Below, piece after piece: positions 48,802 to 58,097 of a stretch of DNA of 64,000 nt (position 1 is the stretch's first letter; every line of letters begins with the position of its first letter). The DNA lies in the NCBI RefSeq assembly GCF_004216695.1, contig NZ_SGXC01000002.1, forward strand, positions 1-64,000. Direction: 5' to 3'. The translations under genes were made by a program, and so were the position numbers. This stretch comes from Pigmentiphaga kullae. Its GTDB lineage: Bacteria > Pseudomonadota > Gammaproteobacteria > Burkholderiales > Burkholderiaceae_B. The notes under the pieces are model-generated. The model was not told the origin of the DNA and searched no databases. It worked only from the letters and a program-made list of their open reading frames with translations.

Positions 48802-50279
48802 ATCCCGCCCAGGCACACGTACTTCATCTCGAGGTAATCGTCGATGCCGTAGACCGAACCTTCGCGGCCCAGGCCCGACTGCTTGACGCCGCCGAAGGGG
48901 GCGACCTCGTTCGAGATCAGGCCGGTGTTGACGCCGACCATGCCGTATTCCAGCGCCTCGGCCACGCGGAAGATGCGGCCGATGTCGCGGCTGTAGAAGT
49001 ACGAGGCGAGCCCGAACTCGGTGTCGTTGGCCAGGCGGATGACGTCGGCCTCGTCGCGGAAACGGACCACGGGAGCGACCGGCCCGAAGGTTTCCTCGCG
49101 CATGCACAGCATATCCTCGGACACGTCGGCCAGCACCGTGGGTTCGTAGAAGCGGCCGCCCAGCGCATGTCGCTTGCCGCCCGCCAGGATCCGCGCGCCC
49201 TTGCCCACGGCGTCCTGCACGTGCTGGTCGACCTTGGCGATGGCGGCCTCGTCGATCAGGGGGCCCTGGGCGACGCCGGCGTCGAAGCCGCTGCCCACCT
49301 TCAGGCCGCCGGTACGCTCGGCCAGCTTGCGCACGAAGGCATCGTAGATGCTGTCGTGCACGTAGAAGCGGTTGGTGCAGACGCAGGTCTGTCCGGCGTT
49401 GCGGTACTTGGAGGCGATGGCACCGTCCACGGCGGCGTCCAGGTCGGCGTCTTCAAAGACGATGAAGGGGGCCAGGCCGCCCAGCTCCAGCGATAGCTTC
49501 TTGATGGTGGGCGCGCTTTGCTGCATCAGGATGCGGCCCACCGGCGTGGAGCCGGTGAAGGTGAGCTTGCGCACCACCGGGCTCGCGCACAGCGCCTTGC
49601 CGGCGGCGATGGAGCGTTCGCTGTCGGCCGTCACGATGTTCAGCACGCCCGCGGGCAGGCCGGCGCGGTGCGCCAGTTCCGCCAGGGCCAGCGCGGACAG
49701 CGGGGTTTGCTCGGCGGGCTTGAGCACCATGGTGCAGCCCGCGGCCAGCGCGGGACCGGCCTTGCGGGTGATCATGGCCAGCGGGAAATTCCATGGCGTG
49801 ATGGCCGCGCACACGCCTATGGGCTCGCGCAGCACCAGCATCCGCGTGCCGGCGGCCACCGGCGCCAGCGTGTCGCCGGCGATGCGTTTGCCCTGTTCGG
49901 CGAACCACTCGACGAACGAGGCGGCATAGGCGACCTCGCCCTTGGCCTCGGCCAGCGGCTTGCCCTGTTCCAGCGTCATCAGCGCGGCCAGGTCGTCGGC
50001 ATGCGCCAGGATCAGTTCGAACCAGCGCCGCAGGATGGCGGCGCGGTCCTTGGCGGTGCGGGCGCGCCACGGACCGAACGCCGCCTGGGCCGCGGCGATG
50101 GCTTCCTCGGCCTGCGAGCCGTCCAGGTCGGCGACGCGGGCCAGCGTCCCGCCGTCGGCCGGATTGTCGACCGCGAAAGTGGCGCCGTCACGGGCGTCCA
50201 CCCATGCGCCGCCTATGTAGGCCTGGTTTCTGAAAAGACGGGAATCCGCCAGCTGGGGCGGGGCGACAGGGCGATCCAT
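48798..50279 (-). CDS. gabD: NAD(P)-dependent succinate-semialdehyde dehydrogenase
   Basis: 493 residues, standard aldehyde dehydrogenase fold. The catalytic Glu (ELGGLAPFIVFEDADLD) and Cys in AGQTCVCTNRFYV are present, and the sequence matches the GabD subfamily (WNFPLAMITRKAGPALAAGC). It oxidises succinate semialdehyde to succinate in 4-aminobutyrate breakdown. It is the first gene of a two-gene operon with the GNAT gene; no aminotransferase gene is adjacent. Other semialdehyde substrates such as glutarate semialdehyde are possible. Confidence 0.92.
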   Translation of the reverse strand: MDRPVAPPQLADSRLFRNQAYIGGAWVDARDGATFAVDNPADGGTLARVADLDGSQAEEAIAAAQAAFGPWRARTAKDRAAILRRWFELILAHADDLAALMTLEQGKPLAEAKGEVAYAASFVEWFAEQGKRIAGDTLAPVAAGTRMLVLREPIGVCAAITPWNFPLAMITRKAGPALAAGCTMVLKPAEQTPLSALALAELAHRAGLPAGVLNIVTADSERSIAAGKALCASPVVRKLTFTGSTPVGRILMQQSAPTIKKLSLELGGLAPFIVFEDADLDAAVDGAIASKYRNAGQTCVCTNRFYVHDSIYDAFVRKLAERTGGLKVGSGFDAGVAQGPLIDEAAIAKVDQHVQDAVGKGARILAGGKRHALGGRFYEPTVLADVSEDMLCMREETFGPVAPVVRFRDEADVIRLANDTEFGLASYFYSRDIGRIFRVAEALEYGMVGVNTGLISNEVAPFGGVKQSGLGREGSVYGIDDYLEMKYVCLGGI

Positions 50280-50348
50280 GGACTCGTCTCCGGGCGTGGG
50301 GCTCCGTTCTGGAGCATCTCGTCCATTCTAGCGGATGGCCGCCTGCCT

Positions 50349-50954
50349 CTAGGGGGACCGGGGCTGTCCCTCGGGCGTCTTGGGGGCCGGCGCAGCGGCT
50401 TCGCCCTGCGGCGCCGGCGCGGTGGATGGCATGTACTGTTCCAGCAGCGCGAAGAAGCGGCTGTAGAAGTCGTCCGAGGCGATGGTCTCGCTGCCGGTCT
50501 TGACCATGGAGTCGTCCGACGAAGTGAAGGGCATGGACACGGAGCCCAGCAGTCCGACGCCGACACTGGCCGAGTTGTTGGTCTTCTTCAGCGCGAAGGT
50601 CGATTCGACCGCGTTGACGAAGGCGATCGACCGCGTGGTCCCGCCATGGTCGGGTTCGCAGACCAGACGGAAGGTGATCTCCTTGTAGTTGTCGCCGCTC
50701 TGGAACTGTTTGTGTCCTTCCAGCGAGCGCGGGCCCGCGTCGGCCAGCGTGTACCCCTGGCTCAGCAGCGAACGCTTGCCGGCCTCGCACACCATTTCCG
50801 GCGCCTTCGGATAGCCGCGCGAGTAGGTGTCGGTGCGGGCGAATTCGTTGCGGGTGTAGGCCAGCGGGTCGCTGGAGTGGGAACAACCGGCGGCCAGTGC
50901 GCCGGCCGTGGTCGCGCACACGGCGAACAGCCGAAGGCGGGAGACGAACATCAT
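50349..50954 (-). CDS. DUF2242-type lipoprotein
   Basis: 201 residues. A signal peptide ends in the lipobox LAAGC with Cys24 as the lipidated residue. The rest is a secreted beta-rich domain that resembles the DUF2242 family of betaproteobacteria, with a proline/alanine-rich end. Function unknown. Two adjacent ATGs (50954, 50951) follow a strong AGGAGG site; the first was kept. A long open frame upstream is not coding. Confidence 0.8.
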   Translation of the reverse strand: MMFVSRLRLFAVCATTAGALAAGCSHSSDPLAYTRNEFARTDTYSRGYPKAPEMVCEAGKRSLLSQGYTLADAGPRSLEGHKQFQSGDNYKEITFRLVCEPDHGGTTRSIAFVNAVESTFALKKTNNSASVGVGLLGSVSMPFTSSDDSMVKTGSETIASDDFYSRFFALLEQYMPSTAPAPQGEAAAPAPKTPEGQPRSP

Positions 50955-51193
50955 CGCGTACCTCCTGTACAAGCCCGGCGCGCGAGGGTCGCAAGATCCA
51001 TTCCCAGGGTCCACGGGGCGCCGGCGGACGATATTGACAAGCCGCGGCGCGTCGGGTGAAGATGCAAACCGTAACAAGCGGGGGCCGTCAGGCCCCCGTT
51101 GATTGTACGGTCGCCGCGGCGCTTCGCATCTGGCGCGACCCGTTCTGCTCACAGCGCCCGCAGTGGTGAGCATTGGTCTCTGGCAGGAAGGGC

Positions 51194-52387
51194 ATGGAAG
51201 CCTACATCCTTGATTGGGCCAATCTGCTGCTGCGTTGGCTGCACATCATCACCGGCATCGCCTGGATCGGATCTTCGTTCTACTTCGTCTGGCTCGACAA
51301 CAGCCTGATGAAACCGCAGGATCCCGAACTGATCGAGAAGGGCGTATCGGGCGAACTCTGGGCCGTGCACGGCGGCGGCTTCTACAATCCGCAGAAGTAC
51401 CTCGTCGCCCCCAAGCGCCTGCCCGAGCACCTGCACTGGTTCTACTGGGAAAGCTATTCCACCTGGATGTCGGGCTTCGCGCTGCTGGTGGCGCTGTACC
51501 TGTTCAACGCCCGGACCTATCTGATCGACCGCAGCGTGTTCGACTGGGGCCCCGTGGCCGCGGTGGTGGCGGCGCTGTGCTTCCTGGTGGTGGGCTGGCT
51601 GGTGTACGACATCATCTGCCGCGTCGCGGGCACCGACGAGCGCGCGGACCGCAAGGTCGGCATCGCGGTGGCGCTGTTCGTGGCGGCCTCCGCGTGGCTG
51701 GCCTGTCATTTGTTCGCTGGGCGCGCGGCCTTCCTGATCGTGGGGGCCATGATCGCCACCATCATGAGCGCCAACGTGCTCATGGTCATCATTCCGGGGC
51801 AGCGCAAGGTCGTCGCCGCCATGCGCGCGGGCGAGCCGGTCGATCCCATCCACGGCAAGCTGGGCAAGCAGCGCAGCGTCCACAACACCTACTTCACGCT
51901 GCCGGTGCTGTTCGCCATGCTGTCGAACCACTACAGCATGGTCTATTCCGCCCCCCACAACTGGGTGGTGCTGATCGCCATGATGCTGGCGGGCGCCCTG
52001 ATCCGCCAGTTCTTCGTGCTGCGCCACAGGGGCATCACCAACCCCTGGTATCCGGCGGCGGGCATCGCGCTGTTGTTGGGCGTGGCCGTGGCGATCGCGC
52101 CGCCCGGCTTGGACAAGGCCGCCGCGCCGTCGGCGCCGCTGGGCGCCCAGGACATCGGACAGGTCCGGCAGGTCGTGGCGCAGCGGTGCCTGGCGTGCCA
52201 CAACGCCCAGCTCGCGAACAAGGGCATACAGCTGCAAACCCCCGAGTTGCTCAAATCGCACGCGCAGGCGATCTACCAGCAGGCCGTGGTGCAGAAGACC
52301 ATGCCGCTGAACAACGCCACGGGCATGACCGACGACGAGCGGGCCCTGCTGGCGCGCTGGTTCCAGGAGGGTGCGCCGGTACACTGA
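51194..52387 (+). CDS. puuD: Urate hydroxylase PuuD (membrane domain plus cytochrome c domain)
   Basis: 397 residues. It has about eight membrane segments (residues about 8-310) and a C-terminal cytochrome c domain with heme motif CLACH (332-336). This is the PuuD architecture known to convert urate to 5-hydroxyisourate in bacteria, passing electrons to the respiratory chain. The start follows an AGGAAGGGC site. No allantoinase or hydroxyisourate hydrolase gene is adjacent, so the purine pathway genes must lie elsewhere. A terminator follows. Confidence 0.92.
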   Translation: MEAYILDWANLLLRWLHIITGIAWIGSSFYFVWLDNSLMKPQDPELIEKGVSGELWAVHGGGFYNPQKYLVAPKRLPEHLHWFYWESYSTWMSGFALLVALYLFNARTYLIDRSVFDWGPVAAVVAALCFLVVGWLVYDIICRVAGTDERADRKVGIAVALFVAASAWLACHLFAGRAAFLIVGAMIATIMSANVLMVIIPGQRKVVAAMRAGEPVDPIHGKLGKQRSVHNTYFTLPVLFAMLSNHYSMVYSAPHNWVVLIAMMLAGALIRQFFVLRHRGITNPWYPAAGIALLLGVAVAIAPPGLDKAAAPSAPLGAQDIGQVRQVVAQRCLACHNAQLANKGIQLQTPELLKSHAQAIYQQAVVQKTMPLNNATGMTDDERALLARWFQEGAPVH

Positions 52388-52414
52388 CGTGGCCTGGGGA
52401 TCGGAGGGGAAGAA

Positions 52415-52439
52415 GGGGGCTGCCGCGCAGCCCCTTTTC
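52415..52439 (+). terminator. Terminator after puuD
   Basis: 8-bp stem GGGGCTGC/GCAGCCCC with a 3-base loop (52416-52434), then TTTT. Confidence 0.85.
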
Positions 52440-52459
52440 TCTCGTCGTCGGTGCTAAGA

Positions 52460-52492
52460 TTGTATGCGGTAGGTTGTTTTTGTAGACAATTT
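52460..52492 (+). promoter_or_regulatory. Promoter and operator-like motif of the GntR gene
   Basis: TTGTAT (52460-52465) and TAGACA (52483-52488) are 17 bases apart. The palindrome-containing motif TTGTAGACAATTT (52480-52492; TTGT-AG-ACAA core) covers the -10 box. The same motif with two changes occurs at 53395-53407 in front of the catabolic operon. Confidence 0.55.
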
Positions 52493-52526
52493 CCGTATCG
52501 ATACCATCCTCGCACAAGGTTCCCAG

Positions 52527-53210
52527 ATGACGGACAAAGGACCCGGCAAGACGCTTTCGCAGACCGTGGCGGATCAACTGGCCGAAGAAATCGTGCGCGG
52601 CCGCTTCCAGCCTGGCGAACGCCTGGACGAACAATCCATCGCCACCCGCTTCAACGTTTCGCGCAGCCCGGTCAGGGACGCGCTGCGCCAACTGGCATCG
52701 ACCCGGCTGGTCGAGTATTTGCCGCGGCGAGGTTTCTCCGTGGCGGTCATGGCCGAGTCCGACCTCGATGGCCTGTTCGAGGCCTCCGGCGAGGTCGAGG
52801 CGCTGTGCGCCAAGCTGTGCGCGCTGCGGGCGGCACCCAGCGACCGCAAGCGGATCGAATTCATTCACCAGCAGGCGGCCGATGCGGTGGCGCGCGGGGA
52901 TTCCCAGGCCTATGCCGCCCTGAACGAGGAATTCCACGCGCTGATCTATGCGGGTGCGCGCAACAAGACCTTGCAGGAAATCGCGCTGGGGCTGCGCCAG
53001 CGGCTGGCGCCGTTCCGCGCGCAGGGCTTCTTCGTGGCCGAGAACCGGCTGCAGCATTCCCACGTCGAGTACGAAGCCCTGGTCAAGGCCCTGCTCGAGC
53101 ACGACGGCGACGCCGCGGCGCTGGCCATGCACAGCCATGCGGCCAATTCCGCGATGAACGTCCTGCAGCACTTCGGCAGCGAGCGGCGTCCTTCCGCCTC
53201 GGCCGCCTGA
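52527..53210 (+). CDS. GntR-family regulator (FCD subfamily)
   Basis: 227 residues. N-terminal winged HTH (VADQLAEEIVRGRFQPGERL, then RFNVSRSPVRDALRQL, residues about 12-75), C-terminal FCD effector domain (about 85-215). It is followed in the same direction by a catabolic operon whose promoter shares its operator-like motif, so it likely represses both. Family regulators of this type respond to organic acids. The effector is unknown. Confidence 0.92.
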   Translation: MTDKGPGKTLSQTVADQLAEEIVRGRFQPGERLDEQSIATRFNVSRSPVRDALRQLASTRLVEYLPRRGFSVAVMAESDLDGLFEASGEVEALCAKLCALRAAPSDRKRIEFIHQQAADAVARGDSQAYAALNEEFHALIYAGARNKTLQEIALGLRQRLAPFRAQGFFVAENRLQHSHVEYEALVKALLEHDGDAAALAMHSHAANSAMNVLQHFGSERRPSASAA

Positions 53211-53460
53211 ACTTCCCTTCGGCTGTTCGTCCTGAACGCCATGTTTCCCCTTCACTGCCTGGCGAGGGCGCTCCATACCCCGGGGCGGCCTTGTTCTGGC
53301 CCCTGTTTTCCCATCTCCCGCCATCCGGCACCGCTTCCTTCGCGTTTCTCCCTATGCGCATTTTCTTGACCGTTTTGCGTGCTGGAAAATAAAATTGCAC
53401 ACAATTTATGGAAAGTGAATGCAAAGCTGTACCGGATTTCATCAACAAAGGAGTTGTGGA
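53211..53460 (+). promoter_or_regulatory. Control region of the 53.4-59 kb catabolic operon
   Basis: TTGACC (53366-53371) and TAAAAT (53390-53395, 18-base spacing) form a good promoter. TTGCACACAATTT (53395-53407) starts at the last base of the -10 box and extends over the expected transcription start; AAATTG-N4-CAATTT in it is a perfect inverted repeat. It matches the GntR-promoter motif at 52480-52492 in 11 of 13 positions. The rest of the gap shows no gene. Confidence 0.6.
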
Positions 53461-54396
53461 ATGTCCTGGATTGCCCTTGCCACTTACCGCCGGTCCGACC
53501 GGCTGGCGCCCGCCCTGGTCCTGGATCAGCGCCTGTATGACCTGGATGCCGCCCTGGCGGCGGGATTGCCGGCCTTGCCCGAAGCCTGCCGCGGCGGCGT
53601 CGCCGACATGCTGGCGGCCTGGCCGCAAACCGCCCCCTGGCTGCGCGAGGCGGGCCCGGCGGCCGAGCGCCTGGCCGCCTCGGGCGCGATCCGTCCGGTG
53701 CCCGCCGGTGAACATACGGTCGCCGCCCCCTACGTGCCGCAGCGCATCTTCTGCGCCGCGTCCAACTACGCGTCCCATGCCAACGAGATGGGCACCGTGC
53801 TGGCCGCCAAGTCCCAGAGCAAGCCCTACATGTTCCTGAAGCTGTCGAACACCGTGGTGGGCGATGGCGACGTGGTCCAGCTTCCGCCGGAAACGGTCAT
53901 GCTGGACTGGGAAGTGGAACTGGCGGCCGTCATCGGCACGCGGTGCCGCCGCGTGACGGCCGAGCGGGCGCTGGAGCACGTCGCCTGCTACACCATCCTG
54001 AACGACGTGTCGGCGCGCGACCTGAACGTGCGCTCCGACTATCCCTTCAAGCATGACTGGTTCCAGGGCAAGTGCCACGACACGTTCGCGCCGCTGGGCC
54101 CGTGGCTGGTGCCGTCCTGGCAGATTCCCGATCCCCAGGCCGTGCAGCTCAGGCTGGACGTCAATGGCGAGCCCATGCAGCAGGACAGCACCGCCAACAT
54201 GATCTGGACCGTTCGCGAGCAGATCGCGTACCTGTCCACCATCGTCACGCTGGAGCCGGGCGACGTCGTGGCCACCGGTACGCCCACCGGCGTGGGCATG
54301 GGGCGGGGCATCTACCTGAAGGCCGGCGACACCATGGTCGCCTCCGTCGACGGCATCGGCCGTCTGTCCAACCAGGTGCAGGCCGAAAAGGTCTGA
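53461..54396 (+). CDS. Fumarylacetoacetate hydrolase (FAH) family protein
   Basis: 311 residues with the FAH core: metal-site segment LDWEVELAAVIG, NDVSARDLNVRSDYPFKHDW and ATGTPTGVGMGRG. It is a different subfamily from the FAH gene at 24150. Expected reaction: hydrolysis or decarboxylation of an open-chain ring-cleavage product. It is the first gene of an operon with an ABC importer, two VOC proteins and a DapA-like aldolase. The start at 53461 follows AAAGGAGTTGTGGA. Confidence 0.9.
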   Translation: MSWIALATYRRSDRLAPALVLDQRLYDLDAALAAGLPALPEACRGGVADMLAAWPQTAPWLREAGPAAERLAASGAIRPVPAGEHTVAAPYVPQRIFCAASNYASHANEMGTVLAAKSQSKPYMFLKLSNTVVGDGDVVQLPPETVMLDWEVELAAVIGTRCRRVTAERALEHVACYTILNDVSARDLNVRSDYPFKHDWFQGKCHDTFAPLGPWLVPSWQIPDPQAVQLRLDVNGEPMQQDSTANMIWTVREQIAYLSTIVTLEPGDVVATGTPTGVGMGRGIYLKAGDTMVASVDGIGRLSNQVQAEKV

Positions 54397-54447
54397 GCGC
54401 GCCGGGTAGTCGTGGTCATTCGCTGTACGACGTATGGAGAAGAAGAC

Positions 54448-55452
54448 ATGCAACCCTGCAAGCAAGGTTTCGCGGCGTGGGGCCGGGCACTGGGCCTGGC
54501 CGCGCTGATCGGCTGGGCAAGCGCGGCGCACACCCAGGAGAAGGTCGCCTACAACATGGCCTGGCTGCCCCAGGGCAGTTCCGTGGGCGTGATCGTCGCG
54601 CAGGAACTCGGGTACTTCAAGGAAGCGGGCCTGGACGTCAGCATCCAGCGCGGCTATGGCGGCAACCGCACCGCCAACGAGCTGGACCAGGGGCAATACG
54701 AGTTCGGCTACGTCGATCCCATCAGCCTGGTCCTGAACCGGTCCAACGGCGGCAAGATCCGCATGGTGGGCGCGCTCAACACGCGCTGGCCGGCCGGCAT
54801 CTGCTTCGATACCCGGCGGCACAAGCCCAAGTCGCCCGCCGACATGAAGGGGCTGACGCTGGGCGGGGGCTCGGCCTCGCCGGTCCACAACGTGGTGCCG
54901 GCATGGCTGGAGCTGAACGGCCAGCCGCGCGACAGCATCCGGCTGCTGCGCATGGACCCGGCCGTCGTCGATGCCTCGCTGATCGAAGGGCGCATCGACC
55001 TGGCCGAATGCTGGCGCGCCAGCAACCGCGCCGTCACGCAGAAACAGGCCGACGCTGCCGGCGTGCCGCTGGGCTGGATCGAGTACGGCGACTTCGGCCT
55101 GGATGCCTACGGCAGCGGTTTCGCCGCCAGCGAGGACACCATCCGCAAGCGGCCCGACATGGTGCGCAAGTTCCTGAAGGCTTCCTACCGCGGCTATGAA
55201 TATGCCTTCGCCAATCCCGAGCGGGCGGCCGATCTCATGGTCAAGATGTTCCCCGTCACCGACCGGGGCGTGGCCCTGGCCCAGATCCGCGACATGGCGG
55301 ACCTGCTGGTCGATCCGCAGGCCAGGGACAAGGGGCTGGGCTACCTGCGCGACGATCGCATGCGTTCGACGGTGCAGTTCGTCGACAAGGCCTTCGGCCT
55401 GAACGGCAAGGTCAAGCCGCAGGACACCTATACCAACGATCTGCTGAAGTAG
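54448..55452 (+). CDS. ABC transporter substrate-binding protein (NitT/TauT type)
   Basis: 334 residues. N-terminal signal region (about 1-29; the charged start MQPCKQGF is atypical) and a NMT1/SsuA-like binding protein (VAYNMAWLPQGSSVGVIVAQELGYFKEAGLDVSI). It is the periplasmic receptor for the ABC system completed by 56013 and 57280. Relatives import sulfonates, nitrate, taurine, pyrimidine precursors or aromatic acids. The ligand is probably the substrate of the operon's degradative enzymes. Confidence 0.9.
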   Translation: MQPCKQGFAAWGRALGLAALIGWASAAHTQEKVAYNMAWLPQGSSVGVIVAQELGYFKEAGLDVSIQRGYGGNRTANELDQGQYEFGYVDPISLVLNRSNGGKIRMVGALNTRWPAGICFDTRRHKPKSPADMKGLTLGGGSASPVHNVVPAWLELNGQPRDSIRLLRMDPAVVDASLIEGRIDLAECWRASNRAVTQKQADAAGVPLGWIEYGDFGLDAYGSGFAASEDTIRKRPDMVRKFLKASYRGYEYAFANPERAADLMVKMFPVTDRGVALAQIRDMADLLVDPQARDKGLGYLRDDRMRSTVQFVDKAFGLNGKVKPQDTYTNDLLK

Positions 55453-55461
55453 GAGGCAAGC

Positions 55462-56016
55462 ATGGCGACTCGACCTTGCCCGCGCAGGCTGGGGCACGTC
55501 GTACTGAACGTGCGCGATCTCGCGGCCTCGGTGCGCTTCTACACCGACATCGTCGGGCTGGAGATCTCGGACTACATCGAGGATCAGATGGCGTTCCTGC
55601 GTTGCGGCCACGATCACCACGATCTCGCGCTGGCGCAGATTCCCACCGATGGCTCCTTGCGCGAGGCCACCTATGCGCCGGGACGCCCGGGCATGGAGCA
55701 TTTCTCGTACGAGCTGGGTTCCCTGGCGGAGATCGAGGAAGCGGCGCGCTACCTGCAGGAGCAGGGCGTCGAGATCGTGCGCGGCATAGGCAAGCACGGG
55801 CCGGGCGAGAACCTGTTCCTGGTGTTCAAGGATCCCGACGGCAACTACTGCGAGTTCTACGCGGAAATGGTGCAGGTCACGCCCGAGCAGCCGCATGTCG
55901 CGCGGGTGTGGCGGAACGATCTCGCGGCCTTCGATCAATGGCATTTTTCCCGCTTCGTCGTGCCGGCCCCCGATTGGGGGCCCCGGGGCGGCGGGGAGCA
56001 GGAGGGGCAGGCATGA
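55462..56016 (+). CDS. VOC-family metalloenzyme (single-module dioxygenase/glyoxalase type)
   Basis: 184 residues. A single VOC module with metal ligands in the expected places: His in RLGHVVLNV, His in GMEHFSYEL and Glu in GNYCEFYAEM. Its N terminus resembles extradiol-type VOC proteins. The C-terminal part is hydrophilic (GGGEQEGQA). It lies between the binding-protein and permease genes, 9 bases after the first and overlapping the second, so it is co-translated with the transporter. The reaction is unknown; ring cleavage is possible. Confidence 0.85.
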   Translation: MATRPCPRRLGHVVLNVRDLAASVRFYTDIVGLEISDYIEDQMAFLRCGHDHHDLALAQIPTDGSLREATYAPGRPGMEHFSYELGSLAEIEEAARYLQEQGVEIVRGIGKHGPGENLFLVFKDPDGNYCEFYAEMVQVTPEQPHVARVWRNDLAAFDQWHFSRFVVPAPDWGPRGGGEQEGQA

Positions 56017-56828
56017 ACGCGCACGTACAACCCACCACGCTGCCCACCGCCGAGCGGCGCGCGCTGCGGCTGCTGCCTTCCGGCGAGACCTGGCGCCGCG
56101 TGATCGATCCCGCGGTGTTGTGCCTGCTGCTGGCCCTGCTGTGGGAGCGCGCCGTCGACATGTTCGGCATCAAGCCCTACCTGTTGCCGCCGCTGTCCAA
56201 GGTGCTGGAAAGCCTGTGGACCCATCGCGCCGCGCTGGTCGTGCAATCCTGGGTCACGACCCAGGAGGTGCTGGCCGGCTTCGCGATGGCGGTCATCGGC
56301 GGCATCGCGCTGGGATTGGCCATCCATGCGATGCCCCTGCTGCGGCGGGCGCTGTATCCGCTGGTCGTGGTGTTCCAGGGGCTGCCCAAGATCGCGCTGG
56401 CGCCGCTGATGGTGATCTGGTTCGGCTACGGGGCGGCCTCCAAGATCCTGATGGCCTTCCTGTTCGCCTTCTTCCCGGTCGTGATCGCGACCATGGGCGG
56501 ACTGGCCGGCACGCCCGCCCACCTGATCGAGCACTTCAAGGCCATCCGCGCGCCGGCCTGGACCACGTTCCGCCGCCTGTACGTGCCGGCGGCGCTGCCC
56601 TCCATCATGGACGGGTGCCGCTCGGCGATGCCGCTGGCGGTCATCGGCGCCATCGTGGGCGAGTTCGTGGGTTCGGACAGCGGCCTGGGCCACCTGATCC
56701 TCGAGGCCAACGCCAATGGCCGGACCGACTATCTGTTCGCCGCCCTCATCGTCGTGTCGGCCGTGGCCGGCCTGCTGTATCTCTTGGTCGAACTGGCGGC
56801 CAAGCGCATCTGGTGGCGAGGCTTCTGA
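56013..56828 (+). CDS. ABC transporter permease (SsuC/TauC-like)
   Basis: 271 residues with about six membrane segments and the conserved cytoplasmic loop (FKAIRAPAWTTFRRLYVPAALPSI) that contacts the ATPase. It is the inner-membrane channel of the importer. Its start overlaps the VOC stop by four bases (ATGA at 56013-56016). Confidence 0.92.
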   Translation: MNAHVQPTTLPTAERRALRLLPSGETWRRVIDPAVLCLLLALLWERAVDMFGIKPYLLPPLSKVLESLWTHRAALVVQSWVTTQEVLAGFAMAVIGGIALGLAIHAMPLLRRALYPLVVVFQGLPKIALAPLMVIWFGYGAASKILMAFLFAFFPVVIATMGGLAGTPAHLIEHFKAIRAPAWTTFRRLYVPAALPSIMDGCRSAMPLAVIGAIVGEFVGSDSGLGHLILEANANGRTDYLFAALIVVSAVAGLLYLLVELAAKRIWWRGF

Positions 56829-56866
56829 GCCTCGCATCCATCTCACATCTTTCAGGAGCATTTCGC

Positions 56867-57268
56867 ATGGCCAAGCTACGTCACATCGCCCTTGCCGTTC
56901 CCGATCCCGAGAAGGCCGCCAAGTTCTACAGCGAGGTATTCGGGCTGGAGATCGTCGAACCCACGCATTCGCCGCTGGCCGACGGCGTGTACCTGTCGGA
57001 CGGCACGATCTGCCTCGCGCTGCTGAACTACAAGACCGACGATGCCGCCGGCCGCGACCGGGGCAAGGACTGGGTGGGCACCCACCACTTCGGCTTCTGG
57101 GTGGACGACCTGGACGAGCAGCGGCGCCGCATCGAAGAGCATGGCGGCACCTTCTTCATGGACTTGCCGCACGACAAGAAAAGCCTCTACTACGAGATGA
57201 AATTCCGCGACCTGGACGGCGTCGTGTTCGACATCTCGGAAGGGGGCTGGGTCGGGGCGCGCAAGTGA
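56867..57268 (+). CDS. VOC-family protein, second copy in the operon
   Basis: 133 residues. A single VOC module with His near the N terminus (KLRHIALAV), His in GTHHFGFWV and, where the first protein has Glu, an aspartate (GVVFDISEG). So it may still hold a metal by a His-His-Asp set. It is placed between the permease and ATPase genes. The fold is clear, the reaction unknown. It may act together with the protein at 55462. Confidence 0.85.
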   Translation: MAKLRHIALAVPDPEKAAKFYSEVFGLEIVEPTHSPLADGVYLSDGTICLALLNYKTDDAAGRDRGKDWVGTHHFGFWVDDLDEQRRRIEEHGGTFFMDLPHDKKSLYYEMKFRDLDGVVFDISEGGWVGARK

Positions 57269-57279
57269 GAGCCGCGGCC

Positions 57280-58074
57280 ATGACGGGCGGGGACGCGGGA
57301 GCCGTGCGGACCGAGACCGCCATCCAGGTCGAGCGGACCGCCAAGACGTTCCGTTCGCGCAACGGCGTGCGGGCGCTCGACCAGGTCGATTTCTCCATCT
57401 CGCGCGGGGAATTCGTTTCCATCCTGGGGCCGAGCGGCTGTGGCAAGAGCACGCTGCTGCGTATCGTCGCGGGCCTGATCCAACCCGACGCGGGAGGAGA
57501 GGTCCGGGTGTTCGGGCACGCCCAGACGCGCATGTCCAGCGACGTGGGGGTGGTGTTCCAGACCCACAACATGCTGCCCTGGGAAACGGTGGAGGCCAAC
57601 ATCCGGCTGGCGGCCGAGGTGGCGGGCGTGGCGCCCGCCGAGATCGACCGCCGGGTGGAGCAGATCCTGCCGGTGCTCAAGCTGGAGCGGTTCCGCCGCA
57701 ACCATCCGCACGAACTGTCGGGCGGCATGCGCCAGCGCGCGGCCCTGGGGCAGATCCTGATCACGCATCCCAAGGTGCTGCTGCTGGACGAGCCTTTCGG
57801 CGCGCTGGACGCGCTGACGCGCGACCAGTTGAACGTCGAGCTGCTGCGGCTCTGGCAGGAGATGCGACAGACGGTGCTGCTGATCACGCACAGCATCGCG
57901 GAAGCCGTCTTCCTGTCCGACCGGGTGCTGGTCATGAGCGAAAGTCCGGGGCGCATCGTCGAGGACATGCGGATAGACCTGCCGCGTCCACGCGACCCGC
58001 GCACCACCAAGGAACAAGCCGCCTTCGGGCAATACGTCGGCCGCCTGGGCCGCCTCATGGGCGTTGGCGACTGA
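57280..58074 (+). CDS. ABC transporter ATP-binding protein (SsuB/TauB-like)
   Basis: 264 residues with Walker A GPSGCGKST, Q-loop VFQTHN, signature LSGGMRQRAA, Walker B LLLDEPFGALD and ITHS. It powers the importer with 54448 and 56013. A GTG at 57265 overlaps the upstream stop (GTGA) and would add five residues. I kept the ATG, but either is possible. Confidence 0.92.
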   Translation: MTGGDAGAVRTETAIQVERTAKTFRSRNGVRALDQVDFSISRGEFVSILGPSGCGKSTLLRIVAGLIQPDAGGEVRVFGHAQTRMSSDVGVVFQTHNMLPWETVEANIRLAAEVAGVAPAEIDRRVEQILPVLKLERFRRNHPHELSGGMRQRAALGQILITHPKVLLLDEPFGALDALTRDQLNVELLRLWQEMRQTVLLITHSIAEAVFLSDRVLVMSESPGRIVEDMRIDLPRPRDPRTTKEQAAFGQYVGRLGRLMGVGD

Positions 58075-58097
58075 GATCGTCCTACACGGGAGTTCAC

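Noticed and set aside
52451-52470. TAAGAT as a -10 box for the GntR gene
   Set aside because: No matching -35 upstream at good spacing; the TTGTAT/TAGACA pair spaced by 17 is better and coincides with the operator motif.
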